Shown here one piece after another: positions 17,704 to 25,825 of a stretch of 64,000 bases of DNA. Position numbers and translations under genes: made by a program. The notes under the pieces were generated by a model. The model saw only the letters and a list, made by a program, of their open reading frames with translations, was not told where the DNA came from and did no database searches. The stretch comes from Bradyrhizobium erythrophlei (GTDB lineage Bacteria > Pseudomonadota > Alphaproteobacteria > Rhizobiales > Xanthobacteraceae), in assembly GCF_900129425.1 (NCBI RefSeq), contig NZ_LT670817.1:1364001-1428000 (forward strand). The letters run 5' to 3'. Every line of letters begins with the position of its first letter. Position 1 is the first letter of the stretch.

Positions 17704-17792
17704 CGTCATGGCCGGGCCTGTCCCGGCCATCCACGTCCCTCTCTTGCTGAGGAGGAAAGGCGTGGATGCCCGGCACAAGGCCGGGCATGACG
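17704..17792. repeat. intergenic palindrome, family B copy 1
   Basis: Inverted-repeat element with outer ends GTCATGGCCGGGCCTGTCC and its complement, and inner ATCCACGTC / ACGTGGAT-like arms. The same unit occurs at 20544, 21800 (reversed), 50091 and 58002. It is about 90 bp and non-coding. Confidence 0.75.
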
Positions 17793-17815
17793 ATGAGAAC
17801 AGGCGGCGCGACCGT

Positions 17816-17844
17816 AAAAAAGGACCGGCCCCGAGGGACCGGTC
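17816..17844 (-). terminator. intrinsic terminator for csbD-like gene
   Basis: On the minus strand GACCGG (17844-17839) pairs with CCGGTC (17828-17823), followed by CTTTTTT. It lies 29 bases past the csbD stop codon. The plus strand also reads a stem followed by a weak T-rich tract. Confidence 0.75.
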
Positions 17845-17872
17845 TTTCTCTTCAAGATCGAATTAGATTCGA

Positions 17873-18088
17873 TCAGAGATTCTTGTTTGCCGCATTTGCC
17901 GCGTTGTTCACGGCATCCTTGGTGGCTTCCTTGGCGTCGCCGACGGCCTTCTGGCCCTTGCCTTTGACTTCCTGAATCACGCCTTCGCCCTGCAGGCGAT
18001 CGGAACCGACGGCTTCACCCACGCCCTGCTTGGCCTTGCCGATGGCTTCGTTGGTCGTGCCTTTAACCTTGTCTGTCGTTGCACCCAT
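17873..18088 (-). CDS. CsbD family stress protein
   Basis: A 71-residue hydrophilic protein with the CsbD pattern: DKVKGTTNEAIGKAKQGVGE at the N-terminus, then GDAKEATKDAVNNAANAANK. CsbD proteins are small general-stress proteins of unknown mechanism. ATG 18088 has the strong ribosome-binding site AAGGAGAG. A terminator follows at 17844-17816, and an EcfG-like promoter lies upstream at 18150-18124, so it is probably monocistronic and stress-induced. Confidence 0.9.
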   Translation of the reverse strand: MGATTDKVKGTTNEAIGKAKQGVGEAVGSDRLQGEGVIQEVKGKGQKAVGDAKEATKDAVNNAANAANKNL

Positions 18089-18123
18089 GGGAACTCTCCT
18101 TTGCTGTTGAGCTTCATCAAGGG

Positions 18124-18150
18124 CAAAGTCCCTCATGCAGCAAAAGTTCC
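18124..18150 (-). promoter_or_regulatory. candidate EcfG-type promoter of csbD-like gene
   Basis: On the minus strand GGAAC (18150-18146), 17-base spacer, CTTTG (18128-18124). The -10 differs by one base from CGTT. The context (CsbD is a typical EcfG-regulon product in alphaproteobacteria) raises the likelihood. Confidence 0.45.
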
Positions 18151-18219
18151 TGATCGGGGCTGGTTTGCGATCACGGTTTTCTGTAGCGTTCGCGGCGAAA
18201 CATTTCCGAAAGCAGCACG

Positions 18220-18741
18220 ATGACAGGCTCCCACGATCATACCCATTCCGACCACTCACACGATCATGACGACACGCAGCGCTGGAAGCACGATGGCGTC
18301 CGCGTCATTCCCGGCGATCAGCTCGATCCCAACGTGCCATCGACTCCCGGAATGGACCGCAAGGCCGCGATCAATTTCGCCCGCGCCGGCGCGCAGAAAC
18401 TATGGGCGGGCACCGTGACCATCAAGCCCGACGCCAAGACCGGCGCGCATCATCACGGCCACCTCGAGAGCATCATCTACGTGGTCAAAGGCAAGGCGCG
18501 GATGCGCTGGGGCGAGCATCTGCAATTCACCGCCGAAGCCAACCCCGGCGACTTCATTTTTATTCCGCCCTATGTGCCGCACCAGGAGATCAACGCCAGC
18601 CGCGACGAGGCTCTGGAATGCGTGCTGGTGCGCAGCGACGGCCAGGCGGTGGCAATCAATCTCGACATCGAGCCGGTGGAAAAGCCGGAAACGGTGTTGT
18701 GGATCGACCCGGTGCACCGCGATCCGGCGGAAGGGAAGTAA
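18220..18741 (+). CDS. cupin-domain protein with His-rich N-terminus
   Basis: A 173-residue single-cupin protein. The metal-binding motifs are GAHHHGHLESIIYVVKG (motif 1) and GDFIFIPPYVPHQEIN (motif 2). The first 16 residues contain six His interleaved with Asp/Ser (SHDHTHSDHSHDHDD), an appendage that could bind metal ions. No signal peptide is present, so it is cytoplasmic. Cupins of this type can be dioxygenases, isomerases or binding proteins; the reaction here is unknown. It is divergent from csbD with 131 bases between. Confidence 0.85.
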   Translation: MTGSHDHTHSDHSHDHDDTQRWKHDGVRVIPGDQLDPNVPSTPGMDRKAAINFARAGAQKLWAGTVTIKPDAKTGAHHHGHLESIIYVVKGKARMRWGEHLQFTAEANPGDFIFIPPYVPHQEINASRDEALECVLVRSDGQAVAINLDIEPVEKPETVLWIDPVHRDPAEGK

Positions 18742-18745
18742 CAGT

Positions 18746-18848
18746 CGTCATTCCGGGATGGTCCGAAGGACCAGACCCCAGATGTGCAATTACACATCGG
18801 GGAATCTCGAGATTCCGGGTTCGACGCTGCGCGTCGCCCCGGAATGAC
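18746..18848. repeat. intergenic palindrome, family A copy 1
   Basis: Non-coding inverted repeat with ends CGTCATTCCGGG and CCCGGAATGAC and internal GAATCTCGAGATTC core and TGGTCCGAAGGACCA arm. Related copies are at 35762, 41085, 59171, 60156, 61652 and 62311. It sits between the convergent cupin and amidohydrolase genes. Confidence 0.8.
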
Positions 18849-18858
18849 AGCGGAGGGC

Positions 18859-20385
18859 CTACGCAAACACGCTGTGATCGATCGGTCCGTTCGGCACCAC
18901 ATAGCCATAGCGCGTGTTCGACGGCTCAGGTCCCGCCTTCTCGTATTCCGCCTTCATCATCGCGAAGCGGTCGCCCTTGACGTCGAGCATCGCACGCTTG
19001 GGCTGGATGTTGTAGAGCCGCGCGTTGTTGTCGCCGAAGATCGCGGTCTTGACCGGGCCGTCGGCGGCTCCGAGCGGGGCGAAGCCGAATTTCTTTTGCA
19101 TCACTTCGGGAATCTCCAGCCGGCGCAGGCCTTCGATCTGCCATTGCGGCGCCCCGGTCCACAGTGCGTCCGTGCCCCAGCAGACGTGATCGACGCCGAG
19201 GCCCTTGATCAGCGTACCCATGAGCGCCGCGCAGACATTGGGTTCGGCCACCAGCGTGGTTGCGAACAGTTGGCCGACGTCGCCATAGACATTGCTGACG
19301 CCGTACTGCGCCGGGATGTCCGCCAAATCACTGGTCCAGGAAATCCGCCCGGTGCGCTCGAACTCGGCCAGCGCCTGCTTCGGATCGCCGCCGACGTGCC
19401 GATAGGCGGAGTGATAGATGATAAAATTGAGCTGCGGCCAGTCCTTGGCCGCCTGACCGACGTCGGCGACGTCGGCGAAGCCGCGCAGGTTAGGAAACTG
19501 CTTCTCGATGCCGGGGGGAAACAGTCCCTTGTGAACGCAGACATCCTTGATGCCGGCCTTCACCATTTTCTCATAGCCCTTGTAGGTGACCTTCTCGTCG
19601 TCCATCCGCCAGGGATAGCGGCTGATGTCCTTATGGGTATTGTCGCCGACGGTGTAGCCCTTGCAGGATTCCGGGTTGAGCGCGAGGCCGGCGTCGAGAT
19701 TGTCGAGCCAGCCGGGCTGCCCCGGCGTGAAGATCATATGCGAGAACAGCCGCCGCGAGCCGGCTTCGTCGTTGACCTTCTTGCGCGCGTCGGCCATCTG
19801 CTGGTTGGTCAGGAACCAGTCCTGCTCGATGTCGGAAGGCGCCGACGAGATCAGCGCGATCTTGGTGTCGCTGTCGAGAAACATCTCTTTCTTGTAGTTG
19901 TTGAATTTCAGATCCTCGATGGTCTGCTCGTGGTCGCTCAATTCCTTGTTCCAGCCGGCCTTGCCGACCGCCCTGCGCATGTCGACGAAGGTGGTGATGC
20001 GGGTGTCGTCGCGCAGAAAATGCGTATGCATGTCCATGATGAACTGGTCCTTCAGCGCATTGGCGCGCTCCTGGGCCATCGCGGGCGTGGCGGCTTCCGC
20101 CGGCGTCGCGTCGAACAGCGCTCCGTAGACTTCGTTCATCGCCACGAAAGAGGCCGCCATGCCGGCGGCGGTCTGGAAGAACCGGCGGCGGTCGAGGCCC
20201 TGTTTGCCGCCGAGGTCGTCGGCCATCGCCAGCAGCCGTGCCTCGACCTCGCGTTGCCGCTCGTTCTGCGGGTCGGGATAGAATTCGTCGGATGCCACGA
20301 TCTGGGTCGGGATCGGCGTCTGGTATGCACATAATTCAGACGGCATCAGCGCGGCAAGTTCTGCTTCGGTCAGTTGGCTGCTCAC
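18859..20385 (-). CDS. amidohydrolase (TIM-barrel, amidohydrolase_2 type) with internal Tat-like signal
   Basis: A 508-residue metal-dependent hydrolase-like protein. MDMHTHF (around residue 117) is the beta-1 metal ligand motif. IIYHSAYRHVGGD and CWGTDALWTG (near residue 400) supply later His and Asp ligands. Residues 66-70 read RRRFF, followed by a hydrophobic stretch and AEA, like a twin-arginine export signal, but with an unusually long 65-residue polar leader. It may be exported by Tat or anchored. Start ATG 20385 is preceded by a weak ribosome-binding site. The substrate is unknown; the family includes decarboxylases and lactonases. Confidence 0.85.
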   Translation of the reverse strand: MSSQLTEAELAALMPSELCAYQTPIPTQIVASDEFYPDPQNERQREVEARLLAMADDLGGKQGLDRRRFFQTAAGMAASFVAMNEVYGALFDATPAEAATPAMAQERANALKDQFIMDMHTHFLRDDTRITTFVDMRRAVGKAGWNKELSDHEQTIEDLKFNNYKKEMFLDSDTKIALISSAPSDIEQDWFLTNQQMADARKKVNDEAGSRRLFSHMIFTPGQPGWLDNLDAGLALNPESCKGYTVGDNTHKDISRYPWRMDDEKVTYKGYEKMVKAGIKDVCVHKGLFPPGIEKQFPNLRGFADVADVGQAAKDWPQLNFIIYHSAYRHVGGDPKQALAEFERTGRISWTSDLADIPAQYGVSNVYGDVGQLFATTLVAEPNVCAALMGTLIKGLGVDHVCWGTDALWTGAPQWQIEGLRRLEIPEVMQKKFGFAPLGAADGPVKTAIFGDNNARLYNIQPKRAMLDVKGDRFAMMKAEYEKAGPEPSNTRYGYVVPNGPIDHSVFA

Positions 20386-20543
20386 GGTTTTTACTCCCTA
20401 GTTCGGCTGCCGGATTGTTCCGGTCGGTTATTGGCAGGAAAGACTAACCCTATTGCGGCAGGCGGGCTATACGCCGCGTGCTGTGATATTCAAAAATTCG
20501 TGCGGTGCGCTTTGTTTCTACCGAAGCGTTTGCGCTCTCTATT

Positions 20544-20637
20544 CGTCATGACCGGGCTTGTCCCGGCCATCCACGTCTTTCCTTGCAATCGAGCTTAAGC
20601 ACAAGACATGCTGCCCGGCACAAGGCCGGGCATGACG
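20544..20637. repeat. intergenic palindrome, family B copy 2
   Basis: Same unit as at 17704, with ends GTCATGACCGGGCTTGTCC and GGCCGGGCATGAC. It lies in the divergent 349-base gap 20386-20734 between the amidohydrolase and alpha/beta hydrolase genes. No gene was found in the rest of that gap. Confidence 0.75.
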
Positions 20638-20734
20638 GCTACGGACGCCCGCTGCTTTCGAACGCTGCGCTGGTCTGCTACGCTTGGCATTGCGGGCACC
20701 GGACGAAAGCTCTCGGGCCGACAAGGAGAGAAAC

Positions 20735-21763
20735 ATGGCGAAACCAAATCATCCACTGGCGCGGCGCGCGGTCATCAAGGGCGCGGGGCTCGGTCTTATG
20801 GCCGGGACTATCGGTGCCGCGCTGCCCGTCTCGGGCGCCGTTGCGGCAACCGCGGATGGCGGCGAGATCTGGAGCAGCGAATACTGGGCAAAGAAGGGCG
20901 ACGTTCCGCTGTGGATGTTTCGCAAGCGGCTCGGCGCGCCGAAAGCCGGCGAGCCTTCACGGCCGGTGCTGTTCTTCGTGCATGGCTCCTCGGTCACGTC
21001 GCGGACGTTCGATCTCAACGTGCCCGGCCACGGCGAATATTCCGTCATGAATGAATTCGCTCGCTATGGCTTCGACTGCTGGACCATGGACCATGAAAAT
21101 TACGGCAAGTCCGGGCGTACCTCCGGCAATTCCGACATCGCCAGCGGTGTCGAGGACCTGAAGGCGGCGGTTGAGGTCGTGACCAAGGAAACCGGCCGGC
21201 AGAAATTCCATTTTCTCGGCGAGTCCTCCGGTGCGCTGCGCGCCGGCGCCTATGCCATGGTGGCGCCGGAGCGCGCCGACCGGCTGGTGCTGGCCGCGTT
21301 CACCTACAAGGGCGAGGGCTCGCCGACCCTGACAAAACGCGCCGAGCAACTGGCTTATTACCGCACCCACAACATGCGCAAGCGCGATCGCGACATGATC
21401 CGTTCGATCGCCACCCGCGACAAGCCCGGCACCAGCGACCCCGCCGCGGTCGAGGCGCTGGCGGATGCCGAGATGCAATTCGGCGACCAGGTTCCGACCG
21501 GCACCTATCTCGACATGACCGCCAATCTGCCGCTGGTGCATCCCGACAAGGTGGTTTCGCCGGTGCTGCTGGTGCGCGGCGAATATGACGGGATCGCTAC
21601 CGTCGCCGATATCGAGCAGTTCTTCAATTTGCTGCCCAACGGCGACCGCCAGTTCGTCATCCTGCCGGGAACCGCGCATTCGGTGACGCTCGCCACCAAC
21701 CGGCAATTGTTCTGGCATGTCGCCCGGGCCTTCCTCACCATGCCGACCCCGATCGCGACCTGA
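20735..21763 (+). CDS. alpha/beta hydrolase with Tat signal peptide
   Basis: A 342-residue serine hydrolase. The N-terminus MAKPNHPLARRAVIKGAG has a twin arginine at residues 10-11 followed by a hydrophobic stretch and AVAA, a Tat signal, so the enzyme should be exported folded. The catalytic triad is visible: FLGESSGALRA (nucleophile Ser), RGEYDGIATV (Asp) and PGTAHSVTLA (His). LFFVHGSSVTSRTFD forms the oxyanion-hole strand. ATG 20735 follows AAGGAGAG. The substrate is unknown. It is divergent from the Tat-type amidohydrolase, hinting at a shared periplasmic theme. Confidence 0.88.
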   Translation: MAKPNHPLARRAVIKGAGLGLMAGTIGAALPVSGAVAATADGGEIWSSEYWAKKGDVPLWMFRKRLGAPKAGEPSRPVLFFVHGSSVTSRTFDLNVPGHGEYSVMNEFARYGFDCWTMDHENYGKSGRTSGNSDIASGVEDLKAAVEVVTKETGRQKFHFLGESSGALRAGAYAMVAPERADRLVLAAFTYKGEGSPTLTKRAEQLAYYRTHNMRKRDRDMIRSIATRDKPGTSDPAAVEALADAEMQFGDQVPTGTYLDMTANLPLVHPDKVVSPVLLVRGEYDGIATVADIEQFFNLLPNGDRQFVILPGTAHSVTLATNRQLFWHVARAFLTMPTPIAT

Positions 21764-21799
21764 GATAAGAGCGTCGAAATAACGCTTTTCCGCAAAGAC

Positions 21800-21889
21800 C
21801 GTGATGCCCGGCCTTGTGCCGGGCATCCACGTCTTTTTTTCCCAGCCAGAAACAAGACGTGGATGGCCGGGACGAGCCCGGCCAAGACG
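21800..21889. repeat. intergenic palindrome, family B copy 3 (inverted)
   Basis: Family B unit in the opposite orientation (GTGATGCCCGGCCTTGTGCC ... GGCCGGGACGAGCCCGGCC). It lies between the alpha/beta hydrolase gene and the VOC-protein gene. Confidence 0.75.
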
Positions 21890-22002
21890 AAAGAGGTGCC
21901 GTTCTCCGCGAAGTTTCGTGGAAATAATTTATGTGAGATGTCGGGAGCGCATCGCCCACTTCGTCTTATGGACGATCGGAACGACAAAAGAGGAACCCGC
22001 CT

Positions 22003-22491
22003 ATGTCAAAAATCTCCCCCTGCCTGTGGTTCGACGGCGAGGCCGAGGAGGCCGCGAATTTGTACGTTTCGCTGCTGCCGGATTCCAGGATCGAGAAGGT
22101 GCAGAAGAACACCGTCGACAGCCCCGCCGGAAAGGCCGGCTCGGTGCTGGTGGTGGAGTTCACGCTCGCCGGCCAGCGTTTCATGGCGCTGAACGGCGGC
22201 ACGCGGTTCGAATACACCCCCGCGGTCTCTTTCAAGATCGACTGCGCCGATCAGGCCGAGGTCGATCGGCTCTGGGACAAGCTGTCCGCCGATGGCGGGT
22301 CGGTCCAACGCTGCGGCTGGCTCAAGGATCGCTACGGCTTGTCGTGGCAGATCGTGCCCTCGGTACTGCCGGAATTGCTGGGAGGCCCCGATCGCGCCGG
22401 CGCGCAGCGGGCGATGGCCGCGATGATGCAAATGATAAAACTCGACATCGCTGGCCTGCAGAAGGCCTATGAGGGCAAGTCAGCGGCGTGA
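22003..22491 (+). CDS. VOC superfamily protein, PhnB/3-demethylubiquinone methyltransferase-like
   Basis: A 162-residue protein of the vicinal oxygen chelate fold. It begins SKISPCLWFDGEAEEAANLY and contains ALNGGTRFEYTPAVSF and CGWLKDRYGLSWQIVPSVL, the diagnostic block of the family annotated as 3-demethylubiquinone-9 3-methyltransferase domain or PhnB-like. Those names are historical; catalytic function is not established. ATG 22003 follows AGAGGAACC. A 7-bp hairpin at 22500-22524 just past the stop lies between it and the convergent beta-barrel gene. Confidence 0.9.
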   Translation: MSKISPCLWFDGEAEEAANLYVSLLPDSRIEKVQKNTVDSPAGKAGSVLVVEFTLAGQRFMALNGGTRFEYTPAVSFKIDCADQAEVDRLWDKLSADGGSVQRCGWLKDRYGLSWQIVPSVLPELLGGPDRAGAQRAMAAMMQMIKLDIAGLQKAYEGKSAA

Positions 22492-22528
22492 ACGGAACAT
22501 TTCGGCGAGCCTGTGGTGCCGAAAATTC

Positions 22529-23620
22529 CTAGTAGTTTGCCCGCAATCCGACGCCGCCGTGGACGGTGTTGCCGACCGGCTGCGGACCCAGAGTGCCGTT
22601 GACGAAGAGGTCGGCGACCCAGCCTTTGGTGATGCGGAAGCCGAGCCGGCCGCCATATTCGAACCAGTTCTGGTTGCCAATGGTCGGCACCACGGTGCCG
22701 TCGCCGGTCACGGTGGCGACGATGCCGGAACGGGTTGCAAAGGACTGCACGAATCCGCCATTGACGTCGCCCTCGACGCTGCCGCCGAACAGATGTGTCC
22801 ATTGTCCGCCGACCTTGACCAGATTGGTTTTATCGGTGCCGGTGGCGATCGAGGCGTCGAACGGATTGAACGCCGCGGACGGGTCGGTATAGCCGTTCAC
22901 CCGCTGCCACAACTGCCAGACTTCGACCGAGGCCGCGATCTCGTCGCGCGGCGACAGCCGGCTGACCCAGCCCGCCCGGCCATAGACCCCGTAGTTGGCG
23001 CTATTGGTTTCGCTATCAAGCGTCACCGCGCCGAGGCTCGTCAGATAGCTGCGGGTGTAGCGCACCTTCTCGAACGGCGTGAGGATGGCGCCAATGTCGA
23101 AGAACGGCCGCGACGATCCCCAGTCGACGAAATCATAGCGAAGCGCGAACGCCCCGATCGGCGCGCTGGTGACGCTGTATCCGCCTTCGCTGTATCGGGT
23201 ATAGGCGATGCCCGCAAGCAACGACAGGTTCGGCGTGAGCTCCTTGCGGCCGTGAATGCCGGCAGAAAACGACCCCGCGGAGCCGAACGCACTGATGCAA
23301 TCGCTGCAATTGACCTGTTCGTTGACGCCCAGCAGCACCGTGCCGAGCACCCGGTTGGTGATCATCTGGTTGAAGCGTTGGTTGGCGAGGCCGCCGATTG
23401 ATCCGCCGCTCGAACTCGCGCCGGTTGGTGTCGGTGTCGGACTTGGAGAAGGGGAAGGCGTGGGCGTCGGCGTAGGCGTAGGTGAGGGGCTCGGAGTTGG
23501 TGTGGGAGTTGGCGTCGGCGTCTGCGCGGATGCCGGAACGGTTTGTGCCGCGATCAGCACAAGCGAAATTGCCGCCGTAACCGCGGCCGACATGACCAAG
23601 TTACTTGCGCGTTTTGGCAT
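22529..23620 (-). CDS. outer-membrane beta-barrel (autotransporter-like) protein with Pro/Thr-rich linker
   Basis: About 363 residues from ATG 23620; GTG 23635 would add five residues. A signal peptide (MPKRASNLVMSAAVTAAISL, cleavage near PASAQ) is followed by about 36 residues of alternating Pro with Thr or Ser, then a 300-residue Gly/aromatic-rich domain with alternating beta pattern (SLLAGIAYTRYSEGGYSV, YGVYGRAGWVSRLSP) ending in GLRANY, consistent with a barrel and a terminal aromatic. Two Cys occur close together (NCSDCI). It follows the FecR-domain gene with 2 bases between, clearly an operon. Function unknown; perhaps surface-exposed or cell-wall spanning. Confidence 0.75.
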   Translation of the reverse strand: MPKRASNLVMSAAVTAAISLVLIAAQTVPASAQTPTPTPTPTPSPSPTPTPTPTPSPSPSPTPTPTGASSSGGSIGGLANQRFNQMITNRVLGTVLLGVNEQVNCSDCISAFGSAGSFSAGIHGRKELTPNLSLLAGIAYTRYSEGGYSVTSAPIGAFALRYDFVDWGSSRPFFDIGAILTPFEKVRYTRSYLTSLGAVTLDSETNSANYGVYGRAGWVSRLSPRDEIAASVEVWQLWQRVNGYTDPSAAFNPFDASIATGTDKTNLVKVGGQWTHLFGGSVEGDVNGGFVQSFATRSGIVATVTGDGTVVPTIGNQNWFEYGGRLGFRITKGWVADLFVNGTLGPQPVGNTVHGGVGLRANY

Positions 23621-23622
23621 CG

Positions 23623-24345
23623 TCAGCGCCCGCACAGCATGCCGGTGGGATCGCTGCCGTCATCGAGGGGAGGCGTTACCGCAGGCGTGGCGTCCGCAAA
23701 TTGCGTGACGGTGCACAACCCTGCCGCTGCGCCGCAGGTCGAGGTAAAGGTCCAGGGCGGGTTGTTGGTCTTCTGAATCGTGACCCTGCCGCCGGTCGAT
23801 GTGATCACTGCGGTATCGCCGGGCTGCGTCAGCTCGATGCACTGAAAACCGAGGGTGCAGACCCGCGAGGCGCCTTCCTGCAGCACCACCGTCGTCTTGC
23901 CCCGCAGCGACAAAATATCGAGGATGGTGCCGCGTACGCCGATCGTCGCCAGCGGCGTGGTGATCCTGTAGGCGGTCTTTTCGGAATGTCCGGTGACGAA
24001 GCGAAACGCGCCCGATGTCAGCCTGATCGCGATATCGCGATAGCTGTGCTCGTCGTCGAAAACAGTGCGGTCGAGCTTGATCGTCGAGCTGGGGCCGAGC
24101 GACAGATTGGTGCTGTCGGCCATCACCAGCCGCGCCGCGCTGGCAAGGCCGGTGCGCACGATTTCGTCGCGCAGCACGCCGTCGCCGACGTTGATCTGGC
24201 TGGTCGCCGATCCCATGACGCGGACGACTTCGTTCTGGACAACCGCCGCTTCGCCGACCCGGGCTTGCGCGTGAGCGGGATCTGCCGCAAGCCCTGCCGC
24301 CAGGCAAAGCACGGAAATATAAAGAACGCCGCAACGCCAATTCAT
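23623..24345 (-). CDS. secreted FecR-domain protein
   Basis: A 240-residue protein with a Sec signal peptide (ending near DPAHAQ) and a FecR domain. GLASAARLVMADSTNLSLGPSSTIKLD and YRITTPLATIGVRGT (cited as regions) are the core FecR signatures. Unlike the classical FecR anti-sigma regulators, there is no N-terminal cytoplasmic domain and no membrane anchor, so it should be periplasmic or surface-associated. The C-terminus has Cys residues (STCGAAAGLCTV, LCGR) that may form disulfides. The downstream beta-barrel gene starts 2 bases after the stop. It probably works with that protein rather than as a sigma regulator. Confidence 0.85.
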   Translation of the reverse strand: MNWRCGVLYISVLCLAAGLAADPAHAQARVGEAAVVQNEVVRVMGSATSQINVGDGVLRDEIVRTGLASAARLVMADSTNLSLGPSSTIKLDRTVFDDEHSYRDIAIRLTSGAFRFVTGHSEKTAYRITTPLATIGVRGTILDILSLRGKTTVVLQEGASRVCTLGFQCIELTQPGDTAVITSTGGRVTIQKTNNPPWTFTSTCGAAAGLCTVTQFADATPAVTPPLDDGSDPTGMLCGR

Positions 24346-24520
24346 TTCAATACCGATCGATCATCCCGTCGGATCGCGCGCGCCCGCGATGTTGTATATT
24401 TATCACAAGCCGACCCTCACCTGCCCGCCAGTTAGTGTCCGCGAAGTCGAAACGCGTTCATTGCAATGGACTCAAAACGCGTGCGCCCCCAAACTTGATT
24501 CGTCGCAACGCGATCCCTTC

Positions 24521-25825
24521 GTGAACCCTGTGTTTGAATCCCCTTCGGTCCCCAACAGTTCGATCGCGCGGAATAGTGCCGTCGCCGTCATTATATTCTT
24601 CACAGCCCACTTCGCGCTTCTGGTTGGTGTGACGACGCCGGACAAATTTGTTTTCGACGAAGTTCACTACGTGCCGGCCGCCCGCCAAATGCTTGAGCCG
24701 GTGTTGCCGACACCGATGCTCAATCCGATGCATCCGCCGCTGGCAAAGCAGTTGACGGCCTTGTCGATCCGCACGTTCGGCGACGGGCCGCTGGGCTGGC
24801 GTTATCCGAGCGTATTGTTCGGAGCGCTCGCGGTCGTTGCGATGTATCTCTGCGGGCTGGTGCTGTTCGCGGGCCAGGGTCCCGCGGTGGCGTCGGCCTT
24901 GCTTGCCTTCTTCAACCAGATGCTGTTCGTGCAGTCGCGGATCGCGATGCTGGATATTTCCGCGCTCGCGTTCGGCCTGCTGGCGATCGCAGCCTTCATG
25001 TACGGCTTCCGGAAAACTAGGCCGCACCTCTGGTTCGCGCTTGCAGGTCTCGGTTTCGGTCTCTCGAGCGCCTGCAAATGGAGCGGATTATTTCCGCTCG
25101 CCACCTGCATCGTCATCGTCATCGTGATCCGCCTGATGCAAGCCTGGCGCACGCTGTTTGCCGACGGCAACGATGACGACTGGTACCGGCCCGGCCTGTG
25201 GCCGGATTTCAGATACGCTCACTTCGCCGCCTGCTTGGTGCTGGTTCCGGCGATCGTCTACCTCGCGACCTTCGTCCCGCTCTATGGATTGTCGGTGCCC
25301 GACATCCTGGAGGCACAACGCCGGATCTTTGGCGACAACACCACGACCGCGATCGCGGGCCACACCTATATGAGCGCCTGGCCGTCCTGGCCGTTTCTGG
25401 TACGGCCGGTATGGTATTTGTTTGACAAGATCGACGACGACCGCATCGCCGCCGTCGTATTCCTCGGCAATCCACTGGTGCTGTGGCCGGCGCTGCCGGC
25501 GCTCGCGGTTTGCCTGCGCGACTGGATCGTGACTCGGCGGGCCGATGCCTTCCTGATCCTGTCGTTTTATTTCGGACCGTATCTCGCTTGGGCGATGCTG
25601 CCGCGCACCCTGGGATTCCTGTATTATTATTTGCCGTCCGCCACGGTCGCCAGTCTGGCGCTGGTGTACGTCCTGCGGCGCGGCAACAGCCCGCGCTGGG
25701 TGCTATGGGCCTTCGTTGCGCTCGCGTTTGCGGGCTTTGCCGCGATGTTGCCGGTCTCGGCCGCGTTCGTGGGAACGTCGATGGAGAGCTTCAACCGGCT
25801 GATGATTTTTCAGAATTGGATTTGA
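24521..25825 (+). CDS. PMT-like phospholipid-carrier-dependent glycosyltransferase
   Basis: About 434 residues from GTG 24521; an in-frame ATG at 24389 would add 44 residues of weak coding character. It is a multi-membrane protein (about 9-10 hydrophobic segments) resembling the dolichyl-phosphate-mannose-protein mannosyltransferase family. The first periplasmic loop has FDEVHYVPAARQML with the acidic DE pair of GT-C catalytic loops, then NPMHPPLAKQL and GPLGWRYPSVLFG, the best PMT-type blocks. It would transfer a sugar from a polyprenyl-phosphate donor to protein or lipid on the periplasmic face. It stands alone, divergent from fecR. Confidence 0.85.
   Translation: MNPVFESPSVPNSSIARNSAVAVIIFFTAHFALLVGVTTPDKFVFDEVHYVPAARQMLEPVLPTPMLNPMHPPLAKQLTALSIRTFGDGPLGWRYPSVLFGALAVVAMYLCGLVLFAGQGPAVASALLAFFNQMLFVQSRIAMLDISALAFGLLAIAAFMYGFRKTRPHLWFALAGLGFGLSSACKWSGLFPLATCIVIVIVIRLMQAWRTLFADGNDDDWYRPGLWPDFRYAHFAACLVLVPAIVYLATFVPLYGLSVPDILEAQRRIFGDNTTTAIAGHTYMSAWPSWPFLVRPVWYLFDKIDDDRIAAVVFLGNPLVLWPALPALAVCLRDWIVTRRADAFLILSFYFGPYLAWAMLPRTLGFLYYYLPSATVASLALVYVLRRGNSPRWVLWAFVALAFAGFAAMLPVSAAFVGTSMESFNRLMIFQNWI

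Noticed and set aside
18784..20334. 516-codon plus-strand open frame opposite the amidohydrolase gene
   Set aside because: Repetitive Arg/Leu/Val composition, no start context, and exact mirror of a gene with metal-binding motifs on the minus strand.
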